The position numbers and the translations under genes are program-made. 64,000 nucleotides of DNA from contig JADJVH010000005.1 of NCBI GenBank assembly GCA_016716665.1, positions 186,001 through 250,000 on the forward strand, in the 5' to 3' direction. Source of the DNA: Candidatus Opimibacter iunctus. GTDB lineage: Bacteria; Bacteroidota; Bacteroidia; Chitinophagales; Saprospiraceae. The notes beneath the pieces are model-generated. The model saw only the letters and a list, made by a program, of their open reading frames with translations, made no database searches and was not told where the DNA came from. Shown here piece by piece: positions 35,843 through 45,194 of the stretch (the stretch's first letter is position 1; each line of letters opens with the position of its first letter).

Positions 35843-36661
35843 CTAAACCGCTACCTGGTGATCACGCAATGCAGCATTGAGTGAAACCTTCTTGTCAGTC
35901 GAGGGTTGGCGCTGCCCGATGATCAAGGCACAGGGTACGTTGTATTTGCCGGCAGGAAAAGACTTTTCATAGCTACCAGGGATGACTACTGAACGAGCAG
36001 GGACGCGACCTTTGTAGGTGACCGGAGTGGGGCCTGTGACATCGATGATATGGGTGGACTGGGTGATCACCACATTAGCCCCCAGTACTGCCTCCTGTTC
36101 GACAATGACGCCTTCTACTACAATACATCTGGAGCCTATGAAGCAATCATCTTCGATGATATTGGGACTCGCTTGTGGAGGTTCCAATACACCTCCGATG
36201 CCAACGCCTCCACTGAGATGGACATTGCGACCTATCTGTGCACAGGAGCCGACTGTGGCCCAGGTGTCTACCATGGTGCCAGATCCTACATAGGCGCCGA
36301 TATTGACATAGGAAGGCATCAGGATAGCCCCGGATTCGATGAAGGTTCCGGTCCTGATCAGGGCATGAGGTACTACGCGCACGCCTTGAGCCGCAAATCC
36401 TTTCTTGAGCGGGATCTTGTCATGGAATTCGAAGGGCCCTACCTCGATCGTTTCCATAGCCTGGATGGGGAAGTATAGGGTGATGGCCTTTTTGACCCAG
36501 TCATTGACGACCCAGTCGCCAGGCCCGCGTTGGTTGGCTACCCTGATTTCACCCCGATTGAGCAGGCTGATGCATTCCAGGATCGCGTCCTGTACTTCGC
36601 GTGATTTGAGGAGGGAGCGGTCTTCCCAGGCGGATTCTATGGTCGATTGTAATGGGTGCAT
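35843..36661 (-). CDS. dapD: Tetrahydrodipicolinate N-succinyltransferase
   Basis: DapD transfers succinyl from succinyl-CoA to tetrahydrodipicolinate in lysine and meso-diaminopimelate synthesis. This 272-residue protein has an N-terminal helical domain and a left-handed beta-helix of hexapeptide repeats (GAYVGSGTMVDTWATVGSC, IGRNVHLSGGVGIGGV), with the DapD-specific ARSVVIPGS near the end. Length matches the E. coli enzyme. It is upstream of deoC by 36 bp and may be in the same transcript. Confidence 0.95.
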   Translation of the reverse strand: MHPLQSTIESAWEDRSLLKSREVQDAILECISLLNRGEIRVANQRGPGDWVVNDWVKKAITLYFPIQAMETIEVGPFEFHDKIPLKKGFAAQGVRVVPHALIRTGTFIESGAILMPSYVNIGAYVGSGTMVDTWATVGSCAQIGRNVHLSGGVGIGGVLEPPQASPNIIEDDCFIGSRCIVVEGVIVEQEAVLGANVVITQSTHIIDVTGPTPVTYKGRVPARSVVIPGSYEKSFPAGKYNVPCALIIGQRQPSTDKKVSLNAALRDHQVAV

Positions 36662-36840
36662 TGAAGAAATCGTTTGAATGGATGCAAAGATGAGATTTGT
36701 CTTTTATTCGGCTGTGCCGAATATTGGCTAAAGAGACCTAAGGGCTAAAGAGGCTAAAGGCAGATAGAAACCGGCTCAGGGACCTAACCAGGACTGCCAA
36801 TGCACCTAAAAACATAATATTATACATTATAAATATGTAT

Positions 36841-36848
36841 TATATTTG
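36841..36848 (+). promoter_or_regulatory. Candidate -7 box TATATTTG
   Basis: It fits TAnnTTTG, 38 bp before the SPOR protein ATG, in an AT-rich stretch containing inverted ATACAT/ATGTAT. No clear -33 box. Confidence 0.5.
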
Positions 36849-36886
36849 CAGCGGGTACGTTTTATTAACAGAAAATTACAAACGCT

Positions 36887-37576
36887 ATGAACCGGATCAT
36901 CACTATCCTCGTCACCATATTTATCCTCCTCCTCCTCTATATCTGGATCAGCCATGTATGGGGCAGCGACAATCCACGTCATCCACGTCAGATCGTTGAT
37001 GCCCAGGAAAATCAGATGACAGACGATCCCATGGCAGATGAGGATACCACCACTTACAAGGCACCTGCGGGAGACGTAGTGGCTGAACAGCCTGCTACCA
37101 CTGAAGAAGATGAATATGCCACTGAGCGCAAGGTGGACGAATCAGTAGAAACGAAGACTGAGCCAGTCAAGAGCGAGCCGGTCAAGAGTGAACCTGTGGT
37201 GGAAAAGAAAGTGCAGGAACCCAAAAAAGCAGAGCCTAAGCCTGAGCCAAAAAAGACTACTCCACCCCCGACTCCGGCCAGCAAGCCTGCTGCTGCTCCG
37301 GCAAAGCCGGCTTCCAAACCTGCCGCTACCTCATCAACAGGCAGTGAGATGCACCTCGTGATCGCCGGTAACTTCACCCAGAAAGTCAATGCTGATCAGC
37401 GGGTAGCTGAGCTTAAGAAAGCCGGATTTCCGAATGCTGAGGTGATCAATTTTGATCTTTCGGAATACTACACGGTCTGTGTGGCCCGTTTTTCGGACGT
37501 CAATGAAGCCAGGAAGATGGTCAAGAAACTAAAGGATTACCACAAGATAGATGCATACGTGAGAATCGGGGGCTGA
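36887..37576 (+). CDS. Membrane-anchored SPOR-domain protein with Pro/Lys/Glu-rich linker
   Basis: This 229-residue protein has an N-terminal transmembrane helix (IITILVTIFILLLLYIWI), a disordered linker of about 110 residues rich in Lys, Glu, Pro and Ala (KSEPVKSEPV, KPEPKKTTPPP, AAAPAKPASKP) and a C-terminal SPOR domain (MHLVIAGNFTQKVNADQ to YHKIDAYVRIG). The plan is that of FtsN-like or DamX-like division proteins: the linker spans the periplasm and the SPOR domain binds septal glycan. Its stop overlaps the SRAP start (TGATG). Confidence 0.85.
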   Translation: MNRIITILVTIFILLLLYIWISHVWGSDNPRHPRQIVDAQENQMTDDPMADEDTTTYKAPAGDVVAEQPATTEEDEYATERKVDESVETKTEPVKSEPVKSEPVVEKKVQEPKKAEPKPEPKKTTPPPTPASKPAAAPAKPASKPAATSSTGSEMHLVIAGNFTQKVNADQRVAELKKAGFPNAEVINFDLSEYYTVCVARFSDVNEARKMVKKLKDYHKIDAYVRIGG

Positions 37577-38262
37577 TGTGCGGACGGTCATCGCTGACAA
37601 AGACTGAAAAAGAACTTGAAGAACGGTTCAGGGCGACATTCTATAGTGACGAACTGGAGCGGTACAATCCATTGCCCAATTTCAACGTCGCCCCTACTCA
37701 CATGCATCCTGTCATCACGCAGGAGGAGCCTCAGGTCATCCACTTATACCGTTGGGGATTGATTCCCTCCTGGGCAAAGGATACTAAGATCGGATCGAAG
37801 CTGATCAATGCCCGTATCGAAGGCATAGAGGAAAAACCTTCCTTCCGCGCAGCTTTCCAAAAACGAAGATGTATTGTACCCTTTGATGGGTATTACGAAT
37901 GGCAAAAGACCGCTGAAGGCAAGATTCCATACCGGATCCAACTCAAGAATACTGAGATATTCACCATTGCCGGATTATATGAGCACTGGAAAGATCCCAA
38001 AGGCGAGACGATACATAGCTTTACCCTCATCACCCAGGAAGCGGATCCGTTGATCCGTCATCTCCATGATCGCCAGCCTATGGTGTTGCTGCCAGAACAG
38101 GAGAAACTCTGGTTGGATTCCAATATCCCATCCAAAGACCTGATTCATGAACTTGCCCCTCTTCCCGGAGAGTATTTCACCTGGTATCGGGTGTCTGACC
38201 GGGTGAATAATGTCCGGGAGAATGATGAGGGATTGATAGAGGAAATGAAAAGTGAAAAATGA
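37576..38262 (+). CDS. SRAP domain protein (HMCES/YedK family)
   Basis: This 228-residue protein begins MCGR, exposing catalytic Cys2 after Met removal. Other family elements are FNVAPT, RWGLIPSWAKD, NARIEGIEEKPSF and HDRQPMVLL. SRAP proteins form a thiazolidine crosslink with abasic sites in single-stranded DNA and so protect replication forks. The start is fixed by the Cys2 requirement. The last codons and the TGA stop (MKSEK-stop) are built from the tandem array that continues downstream. Confidence 0.93.
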   Translation: MCGRSSLTKTEKELEERFRATFYSDELERYNPLPNFNVAPTHMHPVITQEEPQVIHLYRWGLIPSWAKDTKIGSKLINARIEGIEEKPSFRAAFQKRRCIVPFDGYYEWQKTAEGKIPYRIQLKNTEIFTIAGLYEHWKDPKGETIHSFTLITQEADPLIRHLHDRQPMVLLPEQEKLWLDSNIPSKDLIHELAPLPGEYFTWYRVSDRVNNVRENDEGLIEEMKSEK

Positions 38263-38330
38263 AGAGTGAAAAATGAAGAGTGAAAAACATGTGCTGAGCG
38301 GAATCGAAGAATGAAAAATGAGCAGTGAGT
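38240..38330. repeat. Short tandem array, GAAAAAT/GAAGAGT type, overlapping the SRAP stop
   Basis: Units GTGAAAA, ATGAAGA and GTGAAAA begin inside the SRAP coding end and continue, interrupted by a GTGCTGAGCGGAATCGAAG element (about 38290-38308). The rest of the gap to 38544 holds no recognised gene. Confidence 0.85.
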
Positions 38331-38544
38331 TGTCATTGGTGAGAGGCAAAAGGTGAGAAATAAATTCGTGAAAATTTTACGTGAATTCGCGGCAAAAAAA
38401 TTGCTGTGAGTGGTGAATAGAGAGAATTATTCTTTGAGCCTATGCGCAAGAATGACATTTTTAAGTGATGGGCAGGTTAAAGGCCGTGCTCAGAAGTCAG
38501 AAGTGAGATGATAAAAATGAGCCGGTTATGCTGTACTTTGAGAT

Positions 38545-39576
38545 ATGACATTAATGAAATACCGGCATATTCTTTTCTTCTTCATTGGAATCTCTTCTTG
38601 GATGTGTGCTTGTCAAAACAATTCCAAGAACATTTCTACACAATGTAAAACGGGAGTTTACGCCATCAGGGAGGTAAGAGACACATCGGCATGGCGGCGA
38701 ACTACAGGCTTTGAATTTTATTGTGACTCGGGTACTCTGATTAAAAGGATCGACCTGGGCAGTGATTACCCATGGAAAACAGATTGTTATTCCATACTGC
38801 CGTACGATAATCCATACCTGAAATATAGTTCTTCTGACCATTATCAAAGCTCGATACGCCAAGGTTTTATCCCTTATCAATTAAATAATGCCAGATGGAA
38901 GGACATAATAAACTGCTTTAATCTTAGTTCGCCAATTGCTATTGATTCTCTATATTTTAAGGTTGCTGAGATTGATACCCGGTATTTTCTAGCCTCATCT
39001 GAACTCCTGATTCTCAGTCATTATCTTGAACTCTTTGCAGGCGGGGATGCTGTCCAAACTGGTCAATTGCAATATTATTTTCCTGAAGGGCAACTTAAAG
39101 TGTATAATGCAAAAGGGGATACGGTTTATTCAATCGCCAGGTCTAATTGTGGATTTCAGTACCCGGTAGTTGATACTTCTCATCGATATTTATGCTTGAA
39201 AGCTTTTTTTCAGGATGAGCATAACAGGAAATATGGTTGGGAAATTCATGATATGGTGAAGGGCACCATACTCTTTAGCCTCATGGGGGAATCAGCATTT
39301 GGTTTTATTGAACCTAAAGCGTTTGAGTCGCATGTGGTTTTTGAAATGCAAAAGGAACATCGTAATCCGGAAGGCAATGTAGATGGCTATTTCACTCATC
39401 GAACCATCGTGTTTGATGCCAACCAAGCTAAGATATTAAAGCACGACATGAAAGATGACTATTCATTCAGCTTTGATCGGATGGCAAAGGATTGGTTTAT
39501 TTACATGAGAGGAAATGATGAGACGGAACCGATCGAATATGATTCAGTACATATTTCAAGATTTGTACCCTATTAA
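38545..39576 (+). CDS. Lipoprotein of unknown function
   Basis: This 343-residue protein has a lipoprotein signal (FFIGISSWMCAC, probable lipidated Cys23). No known domain was recognised. It is rich in aromatic residues and predicted beta structure. Codon use is more AT-rich than that of its neighbours, which could mean recent acquisition. It is flanked by two different tandem-array families and has no operon partner. Confidence 0.6.
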   Translation: MTLMKYRHILFFFIGISSWMCACQNNSKNISTQCKTGVYAIREVRDTSAWRRTTGFEFYCDSGTLIKRIDLGSDYPWKTDCYSILPYDNPYLKYSSSDHYQSSIRQGFIPYQLNNARWKDIINCFNLSSPIAIDSLYFKVAEIDTRYFLASSELLILSHYLELFAGGDAVQTGQLQYYFPEGQLKVYNAKGDTVYSIARSNCGFQYPVVDTSHRYLCLKAFFQDEHNRKYGWEIHDMVKGTILFSLMGESAFGFIEPKAFESHVVFEMQKEHRNPEGNVDGYFTHRTIVFDANQAKILKHDMKDDYSFSFDRMAKDWFIYMRGNDETEPIEYDSVHISRFVPY

Positions 39577-39744
39577 TCTCTTCAGCTGAACGTACAATTT
39601 CCTCCTGCCTGCTTCAAATAGCTGACCAATTGATCTTAACAGCAAACAAAATATCCAGTTCCAACCGTCGGTCGGAGAGCACTTTGAAGCCATAATCTGT
39701 AAGGACGCGATCCATCTCGCCTCAACAAATTATTGAATGCAAAC

Positions 39745-39776
39745 CCTATGCTCTATGCGCTATGCCCTATGCGCAA
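39745..39776. repeat. Short tandem array, CTATGCG/CTATGCC heptamers
   Basis: Four to five heptamers (CTATGCT, CTATGCG, CTATGCC, CTATGCG) lie 15 bp before the prfA start. The same family overlaps the VOC stop at 8639-8669. Confidence 0.85.
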
Positions 39777-39790
39777 TATCTTTGTCCCCT

Positions 39791-40875
39791 ATGATGATTG
39801 ACCGCCTGCGGGCTATAAAGCATAAACACCAGGACCTCGAACTCCGGATTTCAGACCCGGAAGTGATCGGGGACATGAAGCTTTTTTCAAACTCCACAAG
39901 GAATACAAGGATCTCACCGAACTCGTAGGGGTCATCGATGAGTATGAGCTGATCCTTTCAAACATTGATTCTTCGACAGAGATGCTCAAGGAGGCAGACC
40001 AGGAAATGAGGGAGATGGCCCAGGACGAACTCCAGGACCTCAAGGTGAAAAAGGAGGAAATCGAAGAGAAGCTCAAATGGATGCTGATCCCCCGGGATCC
40101 GGATGACAACAAGGACGTCATCATGGAGATCCGGTCAGGGACAGGAGGTGATGAAGCGAGCATCTTTGCAGGCGATCTCTTCAGGATGTATACCAAGTAC
40201 TTTGACAACAAGGGATGGAAGTATGAAATTGAATATTCCAATGAAGGCACTGCAGGCGGATTCAACAAAGTAATCCTTGAGATTTATGGGGAGGATGTGT
40301 TTGGACATCTCAAGTTTGAATCAGGAGCACACCGTGTGCAACGTGTGCCGAAGACAGAAGCCCAAGGAAGAGTGCACACCTCTGCTGCTACTGTAGCGGT
40401 GTTGCCTAAGTTTGAATTGGAAGAAATCAATATCCGGAAGGAAGATTTAAGGGTTGATACCTTTCGCTCGAGTGGTGCAGGTGGACAGCACGTCAACAAG
40501 ACAGAATCCGGTGTGCGTTTTACACACCTTCCTACTGGTATCGTGGCAGAGAGTACAGATGGTCGCTCACAACATAAAAACAGGGACATAGCCCTCAACC
40601 GACTTGCTGCCAAGGTCAATGAAGCACAGCGTGAAGCTGTCACATCTGCCTATGCCACGCATCGTAAATCACTGGTCGGCACTGGTGACCGATCAGATAA
40701 GATCCGGACCTATAACTATCCGCAAAACCGGGTGACGGATCACCGGATCAACCTCACGCTCTATAACCTCGATCGCATCGTACTCGGTGATCTCGATCCG
40801 GTCATCGATGCCCTCAAGCTCGCTGAAAACACAGAACGACTGAAAGAGATGTCTTCTGAGGAAGTCAATAATTAG
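39791..40875 (+). CDS. prfA: Peptide chain release factor 1, frameshifted near the N-terminus
   Basis: RF1 ends translation at UAA and UAG. The body (from about 39890) has the anticodon-type PxT motif in RVPKTEAQGRVHTSA and the catalytic GGQ in SSGAGGQHVNKTES. The N-terminal helix (MMIDRLRAIKHKHQDLE) is in another frame. They join if the six-T run at 39882-39887 has seven T, giving MKLFFKLHKEYKDL, the expected continuation. As RF1 is essential and has no known frameshift control (that is RF2), a sequencing deletion is most likely. Confidence 0.92.
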
Positions 40876-40933
40876 CGCTTTTTGTTTCGCACGGAGGTCA
40901 CGGAGGTATCGCACGGAGTAAACGGAGAAGGTT

Positions 40934-40961
40934 TAGTATATACTAAAAGTATATACCTTTG
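40934..40961 (+). promoter_or_regulatory. Promoter with operator-like repeats for the MazEF-like pair
   Basis: TACCTTTG (40954-40961) fits TAnnTTTG 15 bp before the antitoxin ATG. Just upstream are the palindrome TAGTATATACTA (40934-40945) and two copies of AGTATATAC (40935, 40948) 13 bp apart, as expected for a ribbon-helix-helix autorepressor. Confidence 0.7.
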
Positions 40962-40975
40962 TCAAAAGCGAAATT

Positions 40976-41206
40976 ATGAAGACATTGTCATTGAAACTGG
41001 ATGATGACGTATTTGAAGAGACTGACCGTATAGCCGGCAAGCTCAATATTGCCAGAAACAGGTATATCAATGAGGCGCTGGAGGCCTATAATTTACTGAT
41101 CAGCAGAAAACTCCTAAAAGAGAAATTGCTCAGGGAATCTAATCAAGTCAGTAAGACGTCTATGGAGGTCCTTAAAGAGCTTGAAAGAATCACAGATGAT
41201 CTTTAA
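40976..41206 (+). CDS. Ribbon-helix-helix antitoxin
   Basis: This 76-residue protein opens with a ribbon-helix-helix fold (LSLKLDDDVFEETDRIAGKL, NIARNRYINEALEAYN), which binds DNA as a dimer. The C-terminal helix should block the toxin. It overlaps the toxin start by 8 bp (ATGATCTTTAA). Family is clear from fold pattern and partner. Confidence 0.88.
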   Translation: MKTLSLKLDDDVFEETDRIAGKLNIARNRYINEALEAYNLLISRKLLKEKLLRESNQVSKTSMEVLKELERITDDL

Positions 41207-41531
41207 GCAATTTGACATCTGGACTGCGGATCTCAATCCAACGATGGGAACAGAGCCTGGAAAGGTCAGGCCAGTAGTGATCATACAGACAGATTTAATT
41301 AATGATACCCATCCATCAACGATCATCTGCCCGATCACATCCCATCAAACCCGGGATGTAGATATCCTTCGGGTCAAATTGACTAAACAACAACTCGATC
41401 ATCAGAGTGAAATTCTCGTAGACCAAATAAGGTCTATTGATAACAGAAGATTCATTAAACGCATTTCCAGACTAACAAAAGCCCAGAGCACCTTGCTAAA
41501 AAGAAACCTCAGTATTCTTCTTGATCTCTGA
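41199..41531 (+). CDS. MazF/PemK-type endoribonuclease toxin
   Basis: This 110-residue toxin has the family pattern FDIWTADLNPTMGTEPGKVR followed by PVVIIQ, and the central TIICPITSH. MazF/PemK toxins cleave mRNA at short sequence motifs; the motif here is unknown. The frame extends to 41181, but ATG at 41199 gives the normal N-terminus and an overlap with the antitoxin stop. Confidence 0.92.
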   Translation: MFKQFDIWTADLNPTMGTEPGKVRPVVIIQTDLINDTHPSTIICPITSHQTRDVDILRVKLTKQQLDHQSEILVDQIRSIDNRRFIKRISRLTKAQSTLLKRNLSILLDL

Positions 41532-41550
41532 TAAGATAATTGGTGGGTGT

Positions 41551-44500
41551 TTAGAAATCCGTACCCATTGAAAAATGGAGTATGGGTTTGGTGTCGGTGG
41601 AGGTTTCCCAGTTCCATCCGTAATCGAGTTTCAGGAAGTAGCCGAAGACAAGCGTGCGTGCACCAATACCATAACCGATGATCAGCGGATTCCTGTAGTA
41701 GTTGACGGTCACTTCGACTGTAGGAGGATTGGTGAGCACTACTGTGTTCAGCGGATTACCTGACCCAAAAGGATCGCTGCCGTGCCATGCTGTCCCTGCA
41801 TCTACAAAACCCACCATCTGGATATTGCGGATAAAGGATGAACGGATTTTTTGCCTTGACAGATATTGGAATACAGGTACCCTGAGCTCACCATTAGCCA
41901 GCACTACACTGCTTCCGTTTCGCGCATTGTATTCAAACCCACGCATGTTGGCGGCAAGGGAGGTGTAGGCAAAGTTGATGTCCGTTGGTACAGAGACATT
42001 ATTGTCATAGGAAGGAAAAAGCCAGTTTTCGACACCACCGAGATAGTACAGTATCCGCTCTGATCCAAGTGTAGTCGCGCCAGTCAGTCGTGCTGCAAAA
42101 ATGCTCCGCCCATCGAGGGAGACATAGTGCCTGGCATCAAAGCCGATGGAGGTCATAAATCCTTTATTAAACTGGAATTTCTTGTCGGCTTCAAATAAAT
42201 TGAGGTCAAACCGCTTGACGACTTCTACCCAGGTTTTGATGCGGGTGCCGGTCCGGCTGTTGATATCGAGTGCTCTTGAATTGTCATACACCCATTCCAT
42301 CTTGAGGCCGAGGCGTTGTGCATCATCGGTTGGGATATCAAGCGTTTGCTTGTCAGTGGCCAGGGTGATGTTGCGGTCATTGCGGAAAGTGAGTGTGCCA
42401 CGCACACTGTTGTAAGAGTCAAACGGATAGCTCCATTTGGAGAGCATCAGGAAGGATACGTATTGATTTTCATGCAGCTCATTCGGGGAGTTCTGGTCAG
42501 GCTCGGTGACAGCCTTCCTGTAGACTGCATATTCCTTATCAATGCGTCGCTTGCGGTTATCAAGCACAAGGAAATATTCTGAACCATTAAATGCTGTAGG
42601 AAACCGTACGCCACCTGTGACTATGTAATCTTCAAGGAGGTCCTTGATACTTGCTTTAAAGAGGATGCCGAGTGGGGAGGGTTCAAATTCGCGTTTTGTG
42701 CCTGCATAACTATCGAGACCACCAAAGAGCAGGTCATTGTCAAGAGTGACATTGAAATAATCCAGTTTGAACTTGAGCCTTGCTGCAATCACTCTTGACC
42801 TGACAAAAGGGGTCAGATCGCTGGGGTTATAATCCAGTTTACCAGATACAGCAGGCTGCAGGATCTTTGACAGATCAAGTGCCGGGGCAGTCTCTTCAGG
42901 TTGCTTTTCCTCAATGACAGGCGGTGCTGTCTTTTTTGTTTTGATGACCGGAAATGGGGTCTGGAATAAATAGCGGGGATCGATGATTTCTTCTTCTTTC
43001 ACTTTTCCCTCCGTTTCCGTAACGACAGATTGTTCAATAAGTAAGGCTGATTTAGGAGAAGGAAGTGCACCGAGTACTCGCGTAGAATCGAGTTGGCTTA
43101 TATGGATGATTGGTTTATTCCACTTCTCCAGCCAATCGATGACTACAGCGCTTGACGGTACAATCTCGTGGAGGAGTATGTCTCTGTCATAGGTCGATTG
43201 GAGCATAGACAATGGTGGATCTTCAGTCAACCGACTGACTTGAATTCGTTGCCACTGTCCGGCAAAATCAGCAAGGCAAATCACTTCATCATCCCCGGCA
43301 ATTCTTGCCTTGCGTTCGCTGGCATCAGGACTAAACGTTATTCTGCGCAATGATCCTTTTGTATGTTGATAGTCGAGCAGGAAGAGATCAAACTGGCCGA
43401 TGGGAAGAATAGAATCGAGTTCCATTTTTCGCAGATTTTCATCAGCGCGGTTAGATGAAAAGAGTACATATCGTTTGTTTGCGATATACACGACAGATGC
43501 ATCCAGATCATCGTAGAAATCTTCAGTCATTCGTGTGCTCTGTCGTGTCACAGGGGCATACAGGTAGAGATCTGAAAGCCCATCTGTAGTAGCTGACATC
43601 ATCAATGTATCAGCAGACCAGTAATCCAGGTCATACACCCGTTGATATTCAGGGCTGAGGACATCGGTAAAGGTTTTTCCGGATTCAAAATCAAAGTTCA
43701 TCAAGGAGATGACATCCCTTCGCTCAAAGAGGATGCTGAGTTCACTTCCATCCGGCTGCCATGCCAGTAAGGGATAATTTGGATCAGCTTCAACCTCATA
43801 GTTGCGGATGCCATACCTGAACAGTACTTTTTTATCGCCGGTCTCCATGTCATAGAGCAATACCCTGATTCGTCCGTGATCATGTAACGTGTATGCCAGT
43901 TGCTTTCCATCCGGACTGAGACGCATGCGGCCGATGTACAGTGGTTTTTTCTGGCTCGTCAGGTTGAGGTCATTGGTGTATGTCTGTGGAGCTGGGCTCG
44001 AAGCATCAAATCGTTTCTGATAATATTCTTTCCACTGTACGCCCAGTTGTTTTGAATCGATCCCCAACACATAGATCAGCCCACTCTCGAGGCTACGTTG
44101 TATTCGTGTCAGGTATAAAATGTTGGATATCGTGGCACGGCCATACGTATTGGCCATAAAATACCACATAGAATGCCCGGCAAGTTGTGGGTCCAGCCTG
44201 GCGAGGTGTTTAAAATCTTTCTTTCCTTTCCTGGGATCGGTAAAGTAATCGTTGAGCCTGTTTTCAAATTGAGGGCTCCACTCCTGACCTACATAAGAGA
44301 CCAGCCCTTCCTGAAACCAATCTCCCAGGTTGAGCAACACAGCATTCTGCACGACCTCCTGCAGGTTATTGCCATGAAGCATGGAGTTGATATATACCGC
44401 AGCGATCCCTTCGCGTAGCTGTGTACGCAAGTCATTGTGATTGCCGTTGAAGTAAAGGATGACTTTGTTTTCCACGACCTTGGTGATACCTCCCTTGCCG

Positions 44501-44829
44501 ACAAACTGTTCCTCCATCCCGAGGTTGCTTTGCTTCATGTCAGTGAGATCGAGATACACGATGAGCTCGATCTTGTCGTTCATCTTGTGCTCCAGGATGT
44601 TCTGGATATAGACATTATCGAGTTCGGCAAGCTGGACGACAGTATGGGCGATTTCCCTGCCCTTGCCATACCAGTAGGTGACGAAATTTTCGGTTTCGTA
44701 CATATTCCACTGGTCAAAATCGTCATGGTACTGTATCCGGTTTTTGCCAAATTCGGTAGCTACTGTCTGGCCTTGCAGCCACAGTGCCTGTAGTATAAAA
44801 CAGATCGTACCGAAAATAATCCTGCCCAT
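41551..44829 (-). CDS. Large exported protein: peptidase-like head, TolB-like propeller, outer-membrane barrel
   Basis: The 1092-residue protein has a signal peptide (FILQALWLQGQ) and a gluzincin-like N-terminal domain (YETENFVTYWYGKGREIA, LLNLGDWFQEGLVSY; no complete HExxH, so probably inactive). PD40/TolB-type propeller repeats follow (IGRMRLSPDGKQLAYTLHD), then a Pro/Glu linker (about 600-650), and a C-terminal Omp85/surface-antigen-like barrel ending KPILHFSMGTDF. Such proteins occur in Bacteroidota as surface-exposed barrels of unknown role. It ends 20 bp from the convergent toxin gene. Confidence 0.75.
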   Translation of the reverse strand: MGRIIFGTICFILQALWLQGQTVATEFGKNRIQYHDDFDQWNMYETENFVTYWYGKGREIAHTVVQLAELDNVYIQNILEHKMNDKIELIVYLDLTDMKQSNLGMEEQFVGKGGITKVVENKVILYFNGNHNDLRTQLREGIAAVYINSMLHGNNLQEVVQNAVLLNLGDWFQEGLVSYVGQEWSPQFENRLNDYFTDPRKGKKDFKHLARLDPQLAGHSMWYFMANTYGRATISNILYLTRIQRSLESGLIYVLGIDSKQLGVQWKEYYQKRFDASSPAPQTYTNDLNLTSQKKPLYIGRMRLSPDGKQLAYTLHDHGRIRVLLYDMETGDKKVLFRYGIRNYEVEADPNYPLLAWQPDGSELSILFERRDVISLMNFDFESGKTFTDVLSPEYQRVYDLDYWSADTLMMSATTDGLSDLYLYAPVTRQSTRMTEDFYDDLDASVVYIANKRYVLFSSNRADENLRKMELDSILPIGQFDLFLLDYQHTKGSLRRITFSPDASERKARIAGDDEVICLADFAGQWQRIQVSRLTEDPPLSMLQSTYDRDILLHEIVPSSAVVIDWLEKWNKPIIHISQLDSTRVLGALPSPKSALLIEQSVVTETEGKVKEEEIIDPRYLFQTPFPVIKTKKTAPPVIEEKQPEETAPALDLSKILQPAVSGKLDYNPSDLTPFVRSRVIAARLKFKLDYFNVTLDNDLLFGGLDSYAGTKREFEPSPLGILFKASIKDLLEDYIVTGGVRFPTAFNGSEYFLVLDNRKRRIDKEYAVYRKAVTEPDQNSPNELHENQYVSFLMLSKWSYPFDSYNSVRGTLTFRNDRNITLATDKQTLDIPTDDAQRLGLKMEWVYDNSRALDINSRTGTRIKTWVEVVKRFDLNLFEADKKFQFNKGFMTSIGFDARHYVSLDGRSIFAARLTGATTLGSERILYYLGGVENWLFPSYDNNVSVPTDINFAYTSLAANMRGFEYNARNGSSVVLANGELRVPVFQYLSRQKIRSSFIRNIQMVGFVDAGTAWHGSDPFGSGNPLNTVVLTNPPTVEVTVNYYRNPLIIGYGIGARTLVFGYFLKLDYGWNWETSTDTKPILHFSMGTDF

Positions 44830-44929
44830 GTCCTTCAGTGTTCCTCTCTATAACGTCGAAACGAAGGTAAAATATAGGGGTTTTGTATGAAATGTACGTT
44901 GTAGCTGCCAGACTCCTGTCTGGGCTGAG

Positions 44930-45189
44930 GTGATGCCAGATGCCAGACTCGCGGATGCCAGACTCGTGACGCGTTCAAATGGATGCCAGATGCCAGACTC
45001 GCAGACGCCAGACTCGTGACGCGTTCAAATGGATACCAGATGCCAGACACGCAGACAACAGACTCGTTTTATCAGGAATTACCTGTTGCATATGGTTCAA
45101 TCATCCTTGATTACGTGTAAATCGGAGATTTACTTTAAAAAAACCAAAGTTGCGCATCTGACGTCTGAGCGTCTGGTATCTGGAATCTC
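44930..45189. repeat. TGCCAGA array with inverted partner array
   Basis: A forward array of units such as GATGCCAGA, TGCCAGACTCGCAGAC and GCCAGACTCGTGACG (about 44930-45064) is followed by an 89-bp spacer and then a reversed array (TCTGACGTCTGAGCGTCTGG, about 45154-45189). The segment ACTCGTGACGCGTTCAAATG occurs twice. The same layout is found at 48041-48275. No gene was seen in 44830-45194. Confidence 0.85.
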
Positions 45190-45194
45190 CTTAT

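Noticed and set aside
39600..39715. Possible 33-residue minus-strand fragment (MDRVLTDYGFKVLSD)
   Set aside because: It has coding-like sequence but is too short to identify and has no partner; it could be a gene remnant.
39791..40875. Programmed frameshift in the release factor gene
   Set aside because: Programmed frameshifting is known for RF2 (prfB). This gene has RF1 motifs and no UGA-containing slippery site; a T-run indel fits better.
44930..45189. CRISPR array
   Set aside because: Units are short and degenerate with no regular unique spacers, and no cas gene is in the window.
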